DNA of 64,000 nucleotides from positions 186,001-250,000 of the forward strand of contig NZ_JBLWFH010000002.1 in the NCBI RefSeq assembly GCF_050306235.1. The letters run 5' to 3'. Both the position numbers and the translations under genes were made by a program. The stretch is from Glaciecola sp947496235. GTDB lineage: Bacteria; Pseudomonadota; Gammaproteobacteria; Enterobacterales; Alteromonadaceae. Each line of letters begins with the position of its first letter. The stretch's first letter is position 1. Under the pieces are notes generated by a model, which did no database searches, was not told where the DNA came from, and saw nothing but the letters and a program-made list of their open reading frames with translations. Shown piece by piece: positions 8,860 through 20,300 of this stretch.

Positions 8860-8913
8860 GTATAGTGTACTTTACTTTTTGTAAACTATACGCGCATCAT
8901 TTAAAAAGTCAAG
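8860..8913 (-). promoter_or_regulatory. Sigma-70 promoter with overlapping operator for the XRE operon
   Basis: Read on the minus strand: -35 TTGACT (8908-8913), a 17-bp spacer and -10 TATAGT (8885-8890). The -10 lies inside the inverted repeat GTATAGT (8860-8866) / ACTATAC (8885-8891), which also has an inner TTTAC/GTAAA pair. A protein bound there would block the polymerase, as expected for autorepression by the XRE protein. Confidence 0.7.
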
Positions 8914-8991
8914 CATACTTTACATAAAATCGCTAAAGCTTGACATTATGCCAAGCAAGCTAGATTGTTTTGTGAGTTATTTCAGGGGGTA

Positions 8992-11616
8992 TTAGGGGGC
9001 GATTTGTGAGAGTTTGGATTGTAACTCTAGAATTGTCTGTTCATCTGATGGAGAGCTTTCTTTATAAACTTCTAAGGCCCGTTGCCAGTATTGTTTTGCT
9101 AGTTCTGGTTGCTCTAGTGTCCAATATGTATCGCCAATATGGCTTGCGCTTAATGCAATTCGTCTGTCCGGGCCAGAAAAATGTGAATTTGCTATTTCAT
9201 AGCTCTTCAAAAAAGTTTCCAGAGCCCGTTCGTATTGTTCTTGAGCAACATATACCTCACCTAAATTTAGATAAGCATCAGCTTTGTAGTAATCCGCATT
9301 TTCACCAATGTCATCGAATACTTTGATTGATTTATTGAAGTATTCAACGGCAATGTCTGAATCACCAGCTTGTTCATATATTTTTGCTTGAGAAGAAAGC
9401 GTAATACCCACGTAAGGGTGATTTGCGCCGACAGTGGCGACCAAAATATCGAATACTTTTTGACGTGCTTCAATGGCTTCTTCAAATCTTCCCAAAGCAG
9501 CCAATATAGAACTTTGATTACCCAAGCTTGCGGCTTCCTCAGGCGTGGGTTCTTCAAAATTATGCCGTATGACTTCAATGCTTTCTTGGGTGAGTGGTAA
9601 AGCCTCTTCATATCGCTCTAATTTGAAAAGATTCCGAGCTTGCTGATTAAGGGCTAAACCATACTCTAAATCGTTAGCGCCTTTTACTCGTTTAAATATC
9701 GGAAGCGCTATTTTCATATGTTCAGTGGCGGCTTGAAGATTATCTACTCTTCTTTCAAGGTGAGCCAATAAAGCATGAGCGTCTGCAATTTCTTTGGAGT
9801 CATTCGAGTATAATTGCTTGGTAACTTGCATGTGTTTTCGACCATCCTCTAGAGCAATTTGATTTTGCCTAAGTTCACTGTGAGTGGTGGCTTTGCTAGC
9901 TAGCGCTGAGCGTAGTAGCTCTAACATGTCTTCATTTCGAATACTGGTATCTTTTTGCGAAAACTCATGCTCTAGCAGTTCTATGGTCTGTTGGGCTTTT
10001 TCTATCGCGCTTTCATATTCACCCTGTTGCAGGAAAATATTGGCCCAATTTATCCATAAATTGGCTTGCATAATGACTTGAGGGCTTTCACTTTTGTCTA
10101 CTAGCGCTTGGGCTTCACGTAGCAAACCTCGTGCTTGTTCAGTTTGGTTGAGGTTAACATTTGCAGACGCAATTGCGTTTAAAAGCCGCATTTTTACAGT
10201 ATTGGTACTTTCCATATTTTTAATATCAGTGCCAGCTTTCTCTAGTAAATCTAACGCTGATAGTTTCTCACCTGAGTTCTCCATGGGATCGGCACTGTCA
10301 AAAATTGATAATAAGAAATCATTCATTGAACCTGATATTTGCGCTTCTTCCACTGCGGCTACACGCTGCTTTTCTAAAGCAATTGATTGCTTATATAAAG
10401 TGGCTGAAAATACGCCTAAAGAGATAACGATTAAAATGGTTAAAGCCGAAACAATTGCGTTGCGCTGTAAATAGCGTGTGAGGCGATACCCTATGGTCGG
10501 TTTCTTTGCGGCAACTGGATATCTCAAGAGGAAATTTTTCACGTCTTGGCGTAATTCGGTCACGGTTGTATAGCGTTGATTAGGCTCTTTGTTCATTGCC
10601 TTAATTACGATAGCGTCCAAATCCCCTTTAAGTTTGGAAACAAATTTAAAAGCTGCTGAGCTGAGATTGTCATTTTCAATTTTGCTAGGCGGCGTTAACG
10701 GTGAATGGCAAATGCGCTCGAGGGTTTTGTCTCTGCTTGATTTGCTATCGATAAAAGGAGGACATTCAGTTAATAGTTGGTATAACAATGTCCCTAGGCC
10801 ATAAACATCAGTTGCGGTGGTAACAGTGTTTCCTTTTATCTGTTCAGGTGCGGCGCATTCTAAAGACAGTACCTTGTGATCAGGTGAACTTACTTCGGTA
10901 GTAGAATTATTAAGGATTCTGGCAATACCAAAATCCAAAATTTTCGCTCTTCCTTGGCTGTCGACAATTACATTGCTAGGCTTGATATCACGATGAATAA
11001 TAAGATGTTGATGCGCATATTCAATTGCATCACAAACGTTCAAAAACAGTGTAAGCCTTGGTTCCAATGGGAGATTATGAGAACGACAATACTCAATTAA
11101 AGGTTGGCCTTCGATATATTCCATTACTAGATATGGAATGGGGTGCTCACTTTGATCATTTACAGTGCCGCCATCTAGTAAATTCGCGATATTGGGATGG
11201 TTCAAATCCGCGAGAATTTGGCGCTCTTGTTTAAATTGTTCCAGTAATTGTTCAGTTAAAAGATGTTTGTGGATTATTTTAATCGCCACAAGTTGACGAA
11301 ACTCTGCGTCATCTCGCTCGCCTAAATAAACGGCTCCCATGCCGCCTTTACCTAAAAGTTTGGTAATTTTAAAGGCCCCAACGCGGCTCCCTGCTGGTAA
11401 ATCAAAATTGCTATTAATCACATTTTCAACGCTTGAAACAACAGCATTGTTTACTTGCGTCATGCCATATTGGTCTTGCTCAAGCATTTGCTTGACCATG
11501 CTAATAATTTCTTGATCTTGGGTTTGCGAGAGTAGGAGTTTTTCTTGTTCTTGTTGCGGTAAGTCAGCAATTTTATAAAAAATATCCTTACTTAGTTGCC
11601 ATTGCGCCTTATCCAT
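8992..11616 (-). CDS. Ser/Thr protein kinase with C-terminal TPR domain
   Basis: 874 residues. A PknB-type kinase domain occupies about 80-365: the glycine loop GKGGMGAVYLGE at 89-100, the ATP-binding Lys113 in VAIKII, the catalytic loop HRDIKPSN and DFGIA. A single membrane segment (about 388-407) follows, then some 450 residues of tetratricopeptide repeats. All catalytic residues are present, so it should be active. The kinase is predicted cytoplasmic with the repeats on the other side. It follows an ECF-type sigma factor gene by 24 bp, a frequent pairing in which kinase and sigma factor are thought to form one signalling unit. The signal and substrates are unknown. Confidence 0.9.
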   Translation of the reverse strand: MDKAQWQLSKDIFYKIADLPQQEQEKLLLSQTQDQEIISMVKQMLEQDQYGMTQVNNAVVSSVENVINSNFDLPAGSRVGAFKITKLLGKGGMGAVYLGERDDAEFRQLVAIKIIHKHLLTEQLLEQFKQERQILADLNHPNIANLLDGGTVNDQSEHPIPYLVMEYIEGQPLIEYCRSHNLPLEPRLTLFLNVCDAIEYAHQHLIIHRDIKPSNVIVDSQGRAKILDFGIARILNNSTTEVSSPDHKVLSLECAAPEQIKGNTVTTATDVYGLGTLLYQLLTECPPFIDSKSSRDKTLERICHSPLTPPSKIENDNLSSAAFKFVSKLKGDLDAIVIKAMNKEPNQRYTTVTELRQDVKNFLLRYPVAAKKPTIGYRLTRYLQRNAIVSALTILIVISLGVFSATLYKQSIALEKQRVAAVEEAQISGSMNDFLLSIFDSADPMENSGEKLSALDLLEKAGTDIKNMESTNTVKMRLLNAIASANVNLNQTEQARGLLREAQALVDKSESPQVIMQANLWINWANIFLQQGEYESAIEKAQQTIELLEHEFSQKDTSIRNEDMLELLRSALASKATTHSELRQNQIALEDGRKHMQVTKQLYSNDSKEIADAHALLAHLERRVDNLQAATEHMKIALPIFKRVKGANDLEYGLALNQQARNLFKLERYEEALPLTQESIEVIRHNFEEPTPEEAASLGNQSSILAALGRFEEAIEARQKVFDILVATVGANHPYVGITLSSQAKIYEQAGDSDIAVEYFNKSIKVFDDIGENADYYKADAYLNLGEVYVAQEQYERALETFLKSYEIANSHFSGPDRRIALSASHIGDTYWTLEQPELAKQYWQRALEVYKESSPSDEQTILELQSKLSQIAP

Positions 11617-11640
11617 TTAACACCTTGTCGTCAGATTTAA

Positions 11641-12219
11641 TTAATGCGGGCTAGCGTCTTGTTGTATTTGCAGTTGCAACCAAGCTTTTGCTGCTCTAAA
11701 TTCCCTTTCAACCGTTGAGGTTGAAATAGCCTCATATTCCGCAATTTCTTCGTTGGTTAAACCGCAAAATAAGCGTAATTCGAGCAAGCGAGCTCCTCGC
11801 TCATCTATGGTTTTGAAAGCATTGAGTAATTTATCCAACGTCAGAATATCTGTGCTTGTTGCATGATTATCTTGTCCAATGATATTTTCTTCGAATTCCA
11901 CTTGGTCGAATTCTACCCCACGTTTGGAAGCGTTTTTTGCTCTAGCATGATCAACTAAAATGTGTCGCATTTGGCGAGCAGCAAGCGCAAAAAAATGGCG
12001 TCTATCTTGATAGCTAACATCGCCGACAACTAACTTAATGTAAGCTTCATTTATCAAAGCGGTTGGTTGAAGAGTATGGCTGTCAACTTCACCTTTCATA
12101 TAGCGGCTGGCAAGAGAATGTAACTCTTGCCAAATCATGGGGGTCAGTTCTTTTTCCAGATTTTTCTTACCACCACTGTGAGACAGCAACAGTTGGGTAA
12201 AGTTTACCGCTTGATTCAT
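11641..12219 (-). CDS. ECF-like RNA polymerase sigma factor (TIGR02999 type)
   Basis: 192 residues from the ATG at 12219 (an in-frame GTG lies at 12228). Region 2 contains LQPTALINEAYIKL and RRHFFALAARQMRHILVDHA, the hallmark of the sigma group paired with Ser/Thr kinase-TPR genes. Region 4 shows a helix-turn-helix, LTNEEIAEYEAISTSTVERE. No anti-sigma factor is adjacent; the downstream kinase is the probable regulator, as described for this sigma group. The genes are 24 bp apart and probably co-transcribed. Target promoters cannot be predicted from this window. Confidence 0.88.
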   Translation of the reverse strand: MNQAVNFTQLLLSHSGGKKNLEKELTPMIWQELHSLASRYMKGEVDSHTLQPTALINEAYIKLVVGDVSYQDRRHFFALAARQMRHILVDHARAKNASKRGVEFDQVEFEENIIGQDNHATSTDILTLDKLLNAFKTIDERGARLLELRLFCGLTNEEIAEYEAISTSTVEREFRAAKAWLQLQIQQDASPH

Positions 12220-12473
12220 TTTTTGCACCGCTTAAGCAAGAAGCATTGAACTCATTAGACTGCCTAAAAATTCATCATAACATCTTGTTTGATGGACAGT
12301 AAATGAATAAAAAGTTTAGGGAGTTAGCGACTATTCTACCTAGTTTGTAGAGAACAATAGATAAAATACATGTTATTCAGACTTCCCCATAAAGTCAAAA
12401 TCGCGGAGAATAACCATCTTCAATTATTGGGGTGTTATTGACCAGCCCCGCATGCTTACAAATGGAAAGACTT

Positions 12474-13055
12474 ATGCCTAAGGCAAGTGAAATTAAAAAG
12501 AACAACACTATCGTATTTAACGGTAAAACCTGCATTGTTAGAGATATCGAACGCTCAGTTCCCCAAGGACGAGCAGGAGGCAGTATATATCGCATGCGTA
12601 TGTATGACGTAGTTAGCGGTGCAAAATTTGATGAAACCTTTAAAGATTCTGACATGCTAGAAATGGCTGATTTGGTTAGACGCCCAGCTATGTTCTCCTA
12701 TATTGACGGCGATGATTATGTGTTTTTAGATAAAGAAGACTACACGCCTTATCACTTGAACAAAGACAGCATTGCGGAAGAAATTTTATTTTTTAATGAA
12801 GAGACAGACGGTATTCAGGTGTTGATAGTGAGTGATTCTCCTGTGGCGCTAGACTTGCCAATAAGTGTAGAACTTGAGGTTGTTGAAACTGATCCCTCTA
12901 TTAAAGGCGCTTCAGCAACATCTCGCACCAAGCCAGCCACCTTATCAACAGGGCTAGTTGTGCAAGTACCAGAATATATCAGCACAGGTGAATGGATAAA
13001 AATTAATATCGAAGAACGCAAATTCCAAAGCCGCGGAGAAAACACTAAAAAATAG
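12474..13055 (+). CDS. efpL: Elongation factor P-like protein EfpL (YeiP)
   Basis: 193 residues from the ATG at 12474, preceded by GGAAAG; longer in-frame starts at 12432 and 12462 lack this spacing and do not match the family N-terminus. It begins MPKASEIKKNNTIVFNGKTC and ends with ATSRTKPATLSTGLVVQVPE and KINIEERK, following E. coli YeiP throughout. The loop between strands 3 and 4 reads SVPQGRAGG, with arginine at the tip, as in EfpL, rather than the modified lysine of EF-P. EfpL binds ribosomes and helps relieve stalls at proline-rich and related motifs. It is a single-gene unit, divergent from the sigma factor. Confidence 0.93.
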   Translation: MPKASEIKKNNTIVFNGKTCIVRDIERSVPQGRAGGSIYRMRMYDVVSGAKFDETFKDSDMLEMADLVRRPAMFSYIDGDDYVFLDKEDYTPYHLNKDSIAEEILFFNEETDGIQVLIVSDSPVALDLPISVELEVVETDPSIKGASATSRTKPATLSTGLVVQVPEYISTGEWIKINIEERKFQSRGENTKK

Positions 13056-13091
13056 TGCCCCACTTCAACGTTGGAACCGTAGACTAATAAA

Positions 13092-13166
13092 GGAGCCGTA
13101 GTTCATTATTTCTCCGCGATTTGATAAGACCTCTGGAAAATTCCTGAAATAATGAACTACGGCTCC
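13092..13166. repeat. Palindromic repeat element, copy 1 (GGAGCCGTAGTTCATT family)
   Basis: Perfect 21-bp inverted repeat (13092-13112 with 13146-13166) around a 33-base centre. The arm core is GGAGCCGTAGTTCATT; the innermost arm bases (ATTTC/GAAAT) are specific to this copy yet mirrored. Eroded versions of the core lie outside each arm (GGAACCGTAGACTAA near 13074-13088 and AAACTACGACTTCATT near 13187-13202), suggesting an older outer layer. It follows efpL and precedes a membrane protein gene. Confidence 0.85.
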
Positions 13167-13215
13167 ATTTTTCTACTACATTATTTAAACTACGACTTCA
13201 TTTGTAGGAGGAGAT

Positions 13216-14001
13216 ATGAAAACAGGGAAATTTAATAATACTTTAGCGCTGGTGAGTGGTTCTATAGTTTTCATACTCTATTTGTTCACCTTTGTTATGT
13301 TAACCGAATCTCGGTGGAGATTTCTGGGGAACTACTCCGAAACTGTTTTTACCTTTATCATTCCAATGGTGTATCTGCTTATAGGAATAGTATTGGTTTT
13401 TTGGCTGATATCGTTTTGCGTCAGTATAGTCAGACTCATAGGCGAAAGTTCTCCGCTCCAAGACCAAAGTGAGGTAAATAAGACCCTACAGAACAATTTG
13501 ATTCGACATCTAAGAGTCATTGGTATTTCTTTGATGTTTATCTTCGCACTAGAAATTTTAAATGATGAAGTCGAAGAAGAAATTTCTTTTGTAATGCTGC
13601 TAACGCTCGCCACCTTAATTCCTATTTTAATCGGTATTTTTGATACTGTATTACCGAGCGTAAACAATATATTTCTTCCACGATGGACGTTTGCAGGATG
13701 GTTTTCAGTCATAGGGTTTGGCGTATTGCTAGCCATTCCATTTTCCGATATTCAACAAGCGACGCAATTTGCATCCACATTTTTTACTGAAACTTGGAAA
13801 CTAGTCTCAGGAAGCGAAGAAGCATTAAAGGCTGAATATGTTTTAGTCTCGGTGATCTACCTATTTTTAACTTTCTATTATCTGTACAAAATAATCGTGC
13901 AATGGAAAAAAATTCGTGGCGATATCTACACGCTATATCGAAAGCTACGATATTTAGGTTCGAAACACATCAGAAAACAACAAGACAGTTCAGAATCATA
14001 A
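13216..14001 (+). CDS. Integral membrane protein of unknown function
   Basis: 261 residues with about six hydrophobic segments (near 10-30, 43-70, 96-112, 124-142, 153-175 and 212-226). A charged cytoplasmic tail is rich in Lys and Arg (KIIVQWKKIRGDIYTLYRK). A strong ribosome site, AGGAGGAG, precedes the ATG. An acidic loop NDEVEEE sits in the middle. I do not recognise the family. The gene is bracketed by two copies of the GGAGCCGTAGTTCATT palindrome, only 50 bp before it and 2 bp after it, which raises the possibility that it moved together with them. Confidence 0.72.
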   Translation: MKTGKFNNTLALVSGSIVFILYLFTFVMLTESRWRFLGNYSETVFTFIIPMVYLLIGIVLVFWLISFCVSIVRLIGESSPLQDQSEVNKTLQNNLIRHLRVIGISLMFIFALEILNDEVEEEISFVMLLTLATLIPILIGIFDTVLPSVNNIFLPRWTFAGWFSVIGFGVLLAIPFSDIQQATQFASTFFTETWKLVSGSEEALKAEYVLVSVIYLFLTFYYLYKIIVQWKKIRGDIYTLYRKLRYLGSKHIRKQQDSSES

Positions 14002-14003
14002 AT

Positions 14004-14125
14004 AATGGAGCCGTAGTTCAAACAATGGAGCCGTAGTTCATTCTTTCTAAAATGTATCTTGATTCTGCTATCCCCGGCTAAGAAAGAATGAACTACGGCT
14101 CCATTGTTTGAACTACGGCTCCATT
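14004..14125. repeat. Palindromic repeat element, copy 2 (two nested layers)
   Basis: Perfect 45-bp inverted repeat (14004-14048 with 14081-14125) around a 32-base centre. Each arm holds the core ATGGAGCCGTAGTTCA twice in direct orientation, so the whole is two concentric hairpins. The linker between the two cores (AACA) and the inner tip (TTCTTTCT) are mirrored without a mismatch. It begins two bases after the stop of the membrane protein gene. The rest of the gap to 14312 shows no feature except the ribosome site of the next gene. Confidence 0.92.
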
Positions 14126-14312
14126 GTTTTTAAGCTCGCCACCCTACTAAATGACTCCAAGTAAACTCTTCAAACTTTTTTGACGGGTTTTCCCTACGCT
14201 TTGCGCTTTACCTTATTAAGGCAAAAATTTTATCCCATTGGAGGTAGTCAATGGCATTTGGTAAACAAGCCAAAAAAGCATATCTACTTTTTCCATGGAG
14301 TTGGAGAACACA

Positions 14313-17300
14313 ATGAAACAGATATTTCCCAGTCACCTGTCGCGAGTAGGCGCGGCGGTACTTTCTGGCTTACTAGTCATTACCCCTAGCGTATTGGCGG
14401 AAGATAAAACACCAGCAGATAACTCTGATTTAATCGATCAACAATCTTTTTTAATCGGCGCGCTCGATACAGCAATTGTTGCTGGCTTCGTGCCTTTTGA
14501 ACCAGTAAGCAAACCAGCGGAATTATTGGATCTCTCTACTAACTTAACATTAAAAGCAGTTGCGCCAGCACTTTATATTCCCAATGACTTAACTTTACTG
14601 CCAGACGCAAGTATTACCGACGATCTAGACACCTATGGCAAGGATTGCTACCGAAATTTCCATCTTCCGCAGAATTTTACAAAAGAAGGTGATACCTACA
14701 CTTATGATTACGAAAACTGGTTTGGTTTTTGGGACATTATTCCGCTACCTGGCGACAACGAATGGTTTGATTTTGGAACCCCTGAGGTTCGCCACGCGAA
14801 TACAGGTGTAAAACTTTCGATGACATTGTACGGTGATGTCAACGATTTACCGGATCTAATTACCTTAAGAGAAGGGCGCTACGACGTTAAATGGCGAGCT
14901 ACCAGTCACTTATCACCCTTTTGGGATATCGCTCTTCCCGTTGCGCTAATTTGGCCAAACCTATCGGTCGAAACCCGTTATGGCGCTTCTGTCACAATGA
15001 AAGCGGCAGGGAAAAGTTCAAAAGCGGCCCGTGGATTTCGCTATTATTTGCAAAAATCAGCTAAGTCCATTGCTGAAGCCGCTTCTATTTCATTCGCCGA
15101 CTATGTAGTGAACAATGAACTAGGTGTCTACGATGACAACTTTATCATTGGTATGCTGACTGACACTATACCAACCCATTCGAATGCGGCTACCCAAACC
15201 ATTACGATTCTTGATATTCATACGCCGCAAATATCTACTTCACAGCAAAGCGTAGTGGCAGAAGCGCGTAACTTTGGCGGTTCCTATTTCGAAAGTATTG
15301 AATCAGATTTAATCGACACCCTAACTTATGCAGATCCTTGTAAGCGCCCTGTGACCTTAACCAACAACGCACCAGAATTTTTGCCTATTGGCGAAAATAT
15401 TGAAATTACCTGGACCGTGAGTGACGGTGGAATATATGCTCCTAATGTTGCGCCGACCATGTCGATTACTCAAACAGTCAGAGTAGAGGATACCCAAGGG
15501 CCTATACTTGTTCCGCCTGCGGGATTCTCCCAATATGCAGAAGCACCTGTGGATACCAGTGATCAGAACTTTAACGCTGGTGTTCCACTGGTGGCAGATT
15601 TAGCTAACCCTAATCCGGTAGTAAGTAGTAACTTACCAGATACCTTGGCGTTAAACCGACGATATGTGGTGAATTACAGTGCCGTTGATGCAACAGGTAA
15701 TGTCACGGCCGCTGACGAAAACAATCCTGATGCATATTCACAAATAATCACGATTAAAAGTCCTGGCACTAACACGGCTCCTTCAGCGACTGCCCAACAA
15801 GCCTCAACCAACACCTCTGTGCCAGTGGCGATAACCTTAACGGGTATGGATAACGATATTTTGGATGGCATACCAGATCCATTGGCTTTTGGGATAGTTG
15901 ATAGACCTGCTAATGGTGAGTTTGTCGCGCCCCTATATCCTTACTTTATCGAAGATTATCGACTGCAACCTGAAATCCCTATTAATGGTGATATCAGCTA
16001 TGAGACCTTAGCATGTCCAAGCGACCCTATGGATGGTAAAACGTTAGAGGCAAGTTTAGCGCTGCTACATTACCAGTATCAAGATGAGTACATGGAAAAG
16101 TGCTATTGCGACGGCACAGGTGGCGACAAGCAAATTCCCGGTGACTTTATTTTCAACCCTCAGTTTATGCATATCACCGACGATGGCATCTTGTATGTCA
16201 CTGATCAGCGTTGGGGTTGTTATGATGGTAATCATGATGCCCGCCGAGGCAATCGAATTGCTAAATTCAAAGATGACGAATTACTGGCGGAAAATACCAA
16301 TATCCCAAGCAATTTGGATATTTTCCAAATGGATAAAGAGCAACGTATTTGGTATCGCTATTTAACCGGTGGTGGCGATAAAGAGCTCTTTATTAATGGC
16401 TTAAACGCCAATCTTCAGCCCATTACCACTAGTCCTGCAGGTGCAAAATATAGTCGCGCCACGTTAAAAATGAGCGAAGACGGTTTAGAATTTGATGCAG
16501 GTAATTTGGTCCGAACCCATGTAGACAGCGAAAGAGGTGTTGTTTATGTCAACGACAAACACCGTATTTACATGTTTGATGCGCAAGATCCTGAACGCTT
16601 TTTAGGGGCAGCCAAAAATGAAGAGCGATTCTTAGAAAATTGTTTGTCAGCTGGCGCGGGTTCGCGAGATGGTTATTGGATGGTAACTGATACCCAAGGT
16701 AGCTTGTATCAAATCTGTTCTACTGAAATCCATAAAATCGGACCGCCTCAGATGATTGATGGCGAGCTACACATCGGCGAATACATCGGCTGGATGGGTA
16801 AGTGTACGGGCAACAAACAACACCCAGAAACCGGAGTTCCTTATAACTACTGTGATGTTGATAATCAAGTCTCAAAAGGCTTCCAATGTACAGATGAAAC
16901 CTGCGAAAGGCCAACAGACAACTTAGACTTACACGGCGCTAATCCTGGCCAATTTAGTTTTGCTCGTCATTTGGATATAGATCCTAACGATGTGCTCTAC
17001 ATTGTAGACAGCGGCAACCAACGTATACAACGATTTTCAGCAGACGGTACTTTTGCTGGCGAAGCTAAATCAACCGGTGAGGGCGTTACTCAAGACGGCA
17101 GTTTTGTATTAGGTAACATGGGCAGTCCAGAAAATGTCTCGGTTAACAGTACCGAGTTTCATGTGTTAGAGGCAGATCCACAAAATGCTGACTACTTCTT
17201 ACATATTTTTAAAACGCTACCCTTTTACGATATTACGACTGATAGCGCAAAAGTTGATTATGTTTCTGATATCAATTTCCAAGGCACAGACACTTTTACT

Positions 17301-20300
17301 TATTTGGTCGATGATGGCATTGATTTAAGCGATGTAGCTACCGTTAGTGTCGATGTGTCAAGGGCTTACCGAGCACCTGAAAATCTGCGCGTAGAATGTT
17401 TCAATGATAGTAATTTTACAATACCAACAGCTTGTGACAAAACAAGTGAAGCAGGTTCGATCTGGGTACGCTTTTTCGCAGATGATAAAGATGGCTTTAT
17501 TGGTTACGGCGGTTTAGATCAGTTAACGTTCGAGATTACTCAAGCACCAGAAAATACCACTCTCACGCTACTTGATACTCAAGTTGACCGTGCTGATTAT
17601 CGACTCGATGCATCAACAGACTTCTTTGGAATTGATACCTTTAGCTTTAGAGCAACCGATGGTGATAAATATTCAGAAGTATTCATCTTAGAATATGAGG
17701 TTGAACCTACAGCAGATCTATTAGAGTTCACTCTGCCACATGATGAAGAAATTCGTGTTGCACGGGGTTTTTCTCAAGCTTATGTGTTTGAATTTAACGA
17801 CCCTGATAGGGAATCATCAGCGCAACCTCGGGCAGATGAAGTCATTTTTGGTGATGGTACCTCTTCAAAAAGAACCGAAGGTTGGCAGAATATTGGTGTT
17901 TACGACGATGATGACGAACCCGTTGATCCGCAAACCAACACCTTACCCGGTCAAGGTATAGTCTCAGTGGCCAGAGCCTTTGATCAAGACTCTGCGGGAA
18001 TAAGTTTGTGTATTACTGACTTTTCCGCCTATGACATGCCTGATCCAACAGAATTGTTATGTCAAACAACGCCACCAATAAAAGCCATTTCAGTTACTCA
18101 AGTCATTTTGAGCAACGAATCGCAAGATATTGCAGAGCCAGCCGCAGATTTCGATTTGAATATGCTAGTGGTAAACCAAAAACCTTCAACTTGGGCAGGA
18201 TATACGGCAGAAAATAATCTCGTAAGTTTTGATTTGCCTGACGGCGTTGAAATGACGCAAAGAGACAACCGATGTGTTCGTGCTGGCAAACAAGTGACTT
18301 GTGTACTAGGTAATTTGGCGGTTGAAGAAGAAAAATTATTAGAGTTTAAAGTTCGCTTCGACCCTCAAGTAGGCCAAGATGAAAAACATTTCACCTTTGA
18401 AGTACAACATTCTGATGCTGGGCCAAGTTTAGAATCGTCTAGAACAGTTAAGATGACAGTATCCATGGCAGATGACGACGATGATGGCACTATTAACTAC
18501 CTAGACGCCTTTCCCAATAATCCAGTTTATGCCAATGATACCGATGGAGATGGTATAGCCGATGAATGGGAAACCGAATACGGACTTAACCCCAATGATG
18601 GCAGCGATGCCAACCTCGACAGTGATGGAGACGGAGCGACTAACCTAACAGAGTTTCAGAACCGCACCGCGCCTTTGATTGCCGATGCCGCTCATGCTGC
18701 TGCGCGTATTACCTCAGCTGCGGCAAATATTAATCGGGAATATTCAGGTTATCTTGGCTCTAATATAGCGGCAGGTGATTTTAATGGCGATGGCTACATG
18801 GACGTAGTGGCTTCGGCACCTAATTCCAGCAATTTGGATGGCGGTTTTGGATATGTACTAGTGCAATACGGTAGCGAATCAGGATTAACCAACACCACCG
18901 AAGTATTGATGATAGAGTATGGTTTTATTCGAGAAAACCTTGCTGCAGGCGACATTAATAACGATGGCATTGATGATATTGTCACTCAATCCTATTTACA
19001 TGTTAATGTGTTTTTAGGCACTGAAAACGGGTTTTTATCTCCCTTTGAAATAGAAAGCCAAGGCAATGTGGCTACCTATGGAACCTCATTAGCTATAGCT
19101 GATATAGATGGCGACGAGCTGAATGACTTGTTGGTTGGATCACTTTTTTACAGCAACAATGGTGTTGATACATCAGGTGCTGTGCATGTTTACCTAGGGC
19201 GCACTGATTTCTGGCGAGACGCGAATCCAGTGCCAACAGAAACCCTATCCATAACTGATTCGGATCAGTCAGGCGCAAGCATGGTAGTCGCAGATATTGA
19301 TGGCGATGACATCTTAGATATCATCGTTGGTGCACCCAATATGAATAGCGGCCGCGTTGATATTTATTTAGGTGGAAATATTGACTGGTCGCAAAGCACT
19401 GAAGGCACTGATGATTTTATTTTGTCTGACATTACGCTCTATGGTGAAGCTGAATCTGATTACTTTGGCTATAGCCTATCCAGCGGACAGGATGTGGATG
19501 GAGATGGCATTGCAGATTTGGTCATTGGCGCATATCGTCATCTTGGCAAAGGCGCGGTTTATTTATATCAAAGTAGCGATAATCCTTGGTCTGGGGCGCA
19601 AAACCCAGTAGCAAGTTATGTGCTCTACGGTGATCAGGAGGCTGAGCAGTTTGGTCTCGCGGTTGAATTAATGCCAAATATGGCGTTTACAGACCAGCCC
19701 TCGTTATTGGTGGGTTCAAGCCAGTTTAATGCGCCAACAGATGAAGCACCGGATACTGAAAATCATGGCAAAGTGACCTTATATTCCGATGCGCTTTTAG
19801 CAAACGCCTATCACAGTTGGACAGGAGAAGAACAGTCGCATTTTGGTTATGCTATTGCTTATCTTGGAGATTTAAATGCAGACCAACAGGCAGATTTTGG
19901 TGTTGGTGCGCCTTATCTGTTTGGTGGCGGACAGGGTGATGTCTTTATCTATTATGGCGGCGCCACTGGTCAGCAATTAGATTCTGACTTCGATAATATC
20001 GCAGATGGCTTTGATAATTGTCCAAGTGTTGTGAATACCGATCAAGCGGATATGGATGGCGACGGCATTGGTGATCTTTGTGATAGTACCGATGACACCG
20101 ATAGTGACAATGATGGCGTGCCCGACATAGAAGATGCCTTCCCTAACGATCCAAATGAGTGGATTGATACGGATGGTGATGGTATTGGAAACAATGGGGA
20201 TACAGATGATGATGGAGACGGTGTTAGCGATTCTGAAGACGCATTTCCTTTAGATCCTGCCGAATCAGTTGATACCGACGGCGATGGTATTGGTAACAAT

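Noticed and set aside
8992..11616. Several plus-strand frames of 65-126 codons inside the kinase gene
   Set aside because: All are antisense frames of a gene with clear domains; they lack ribosome sites and motifs. The same applies to other antisense frames in the window.
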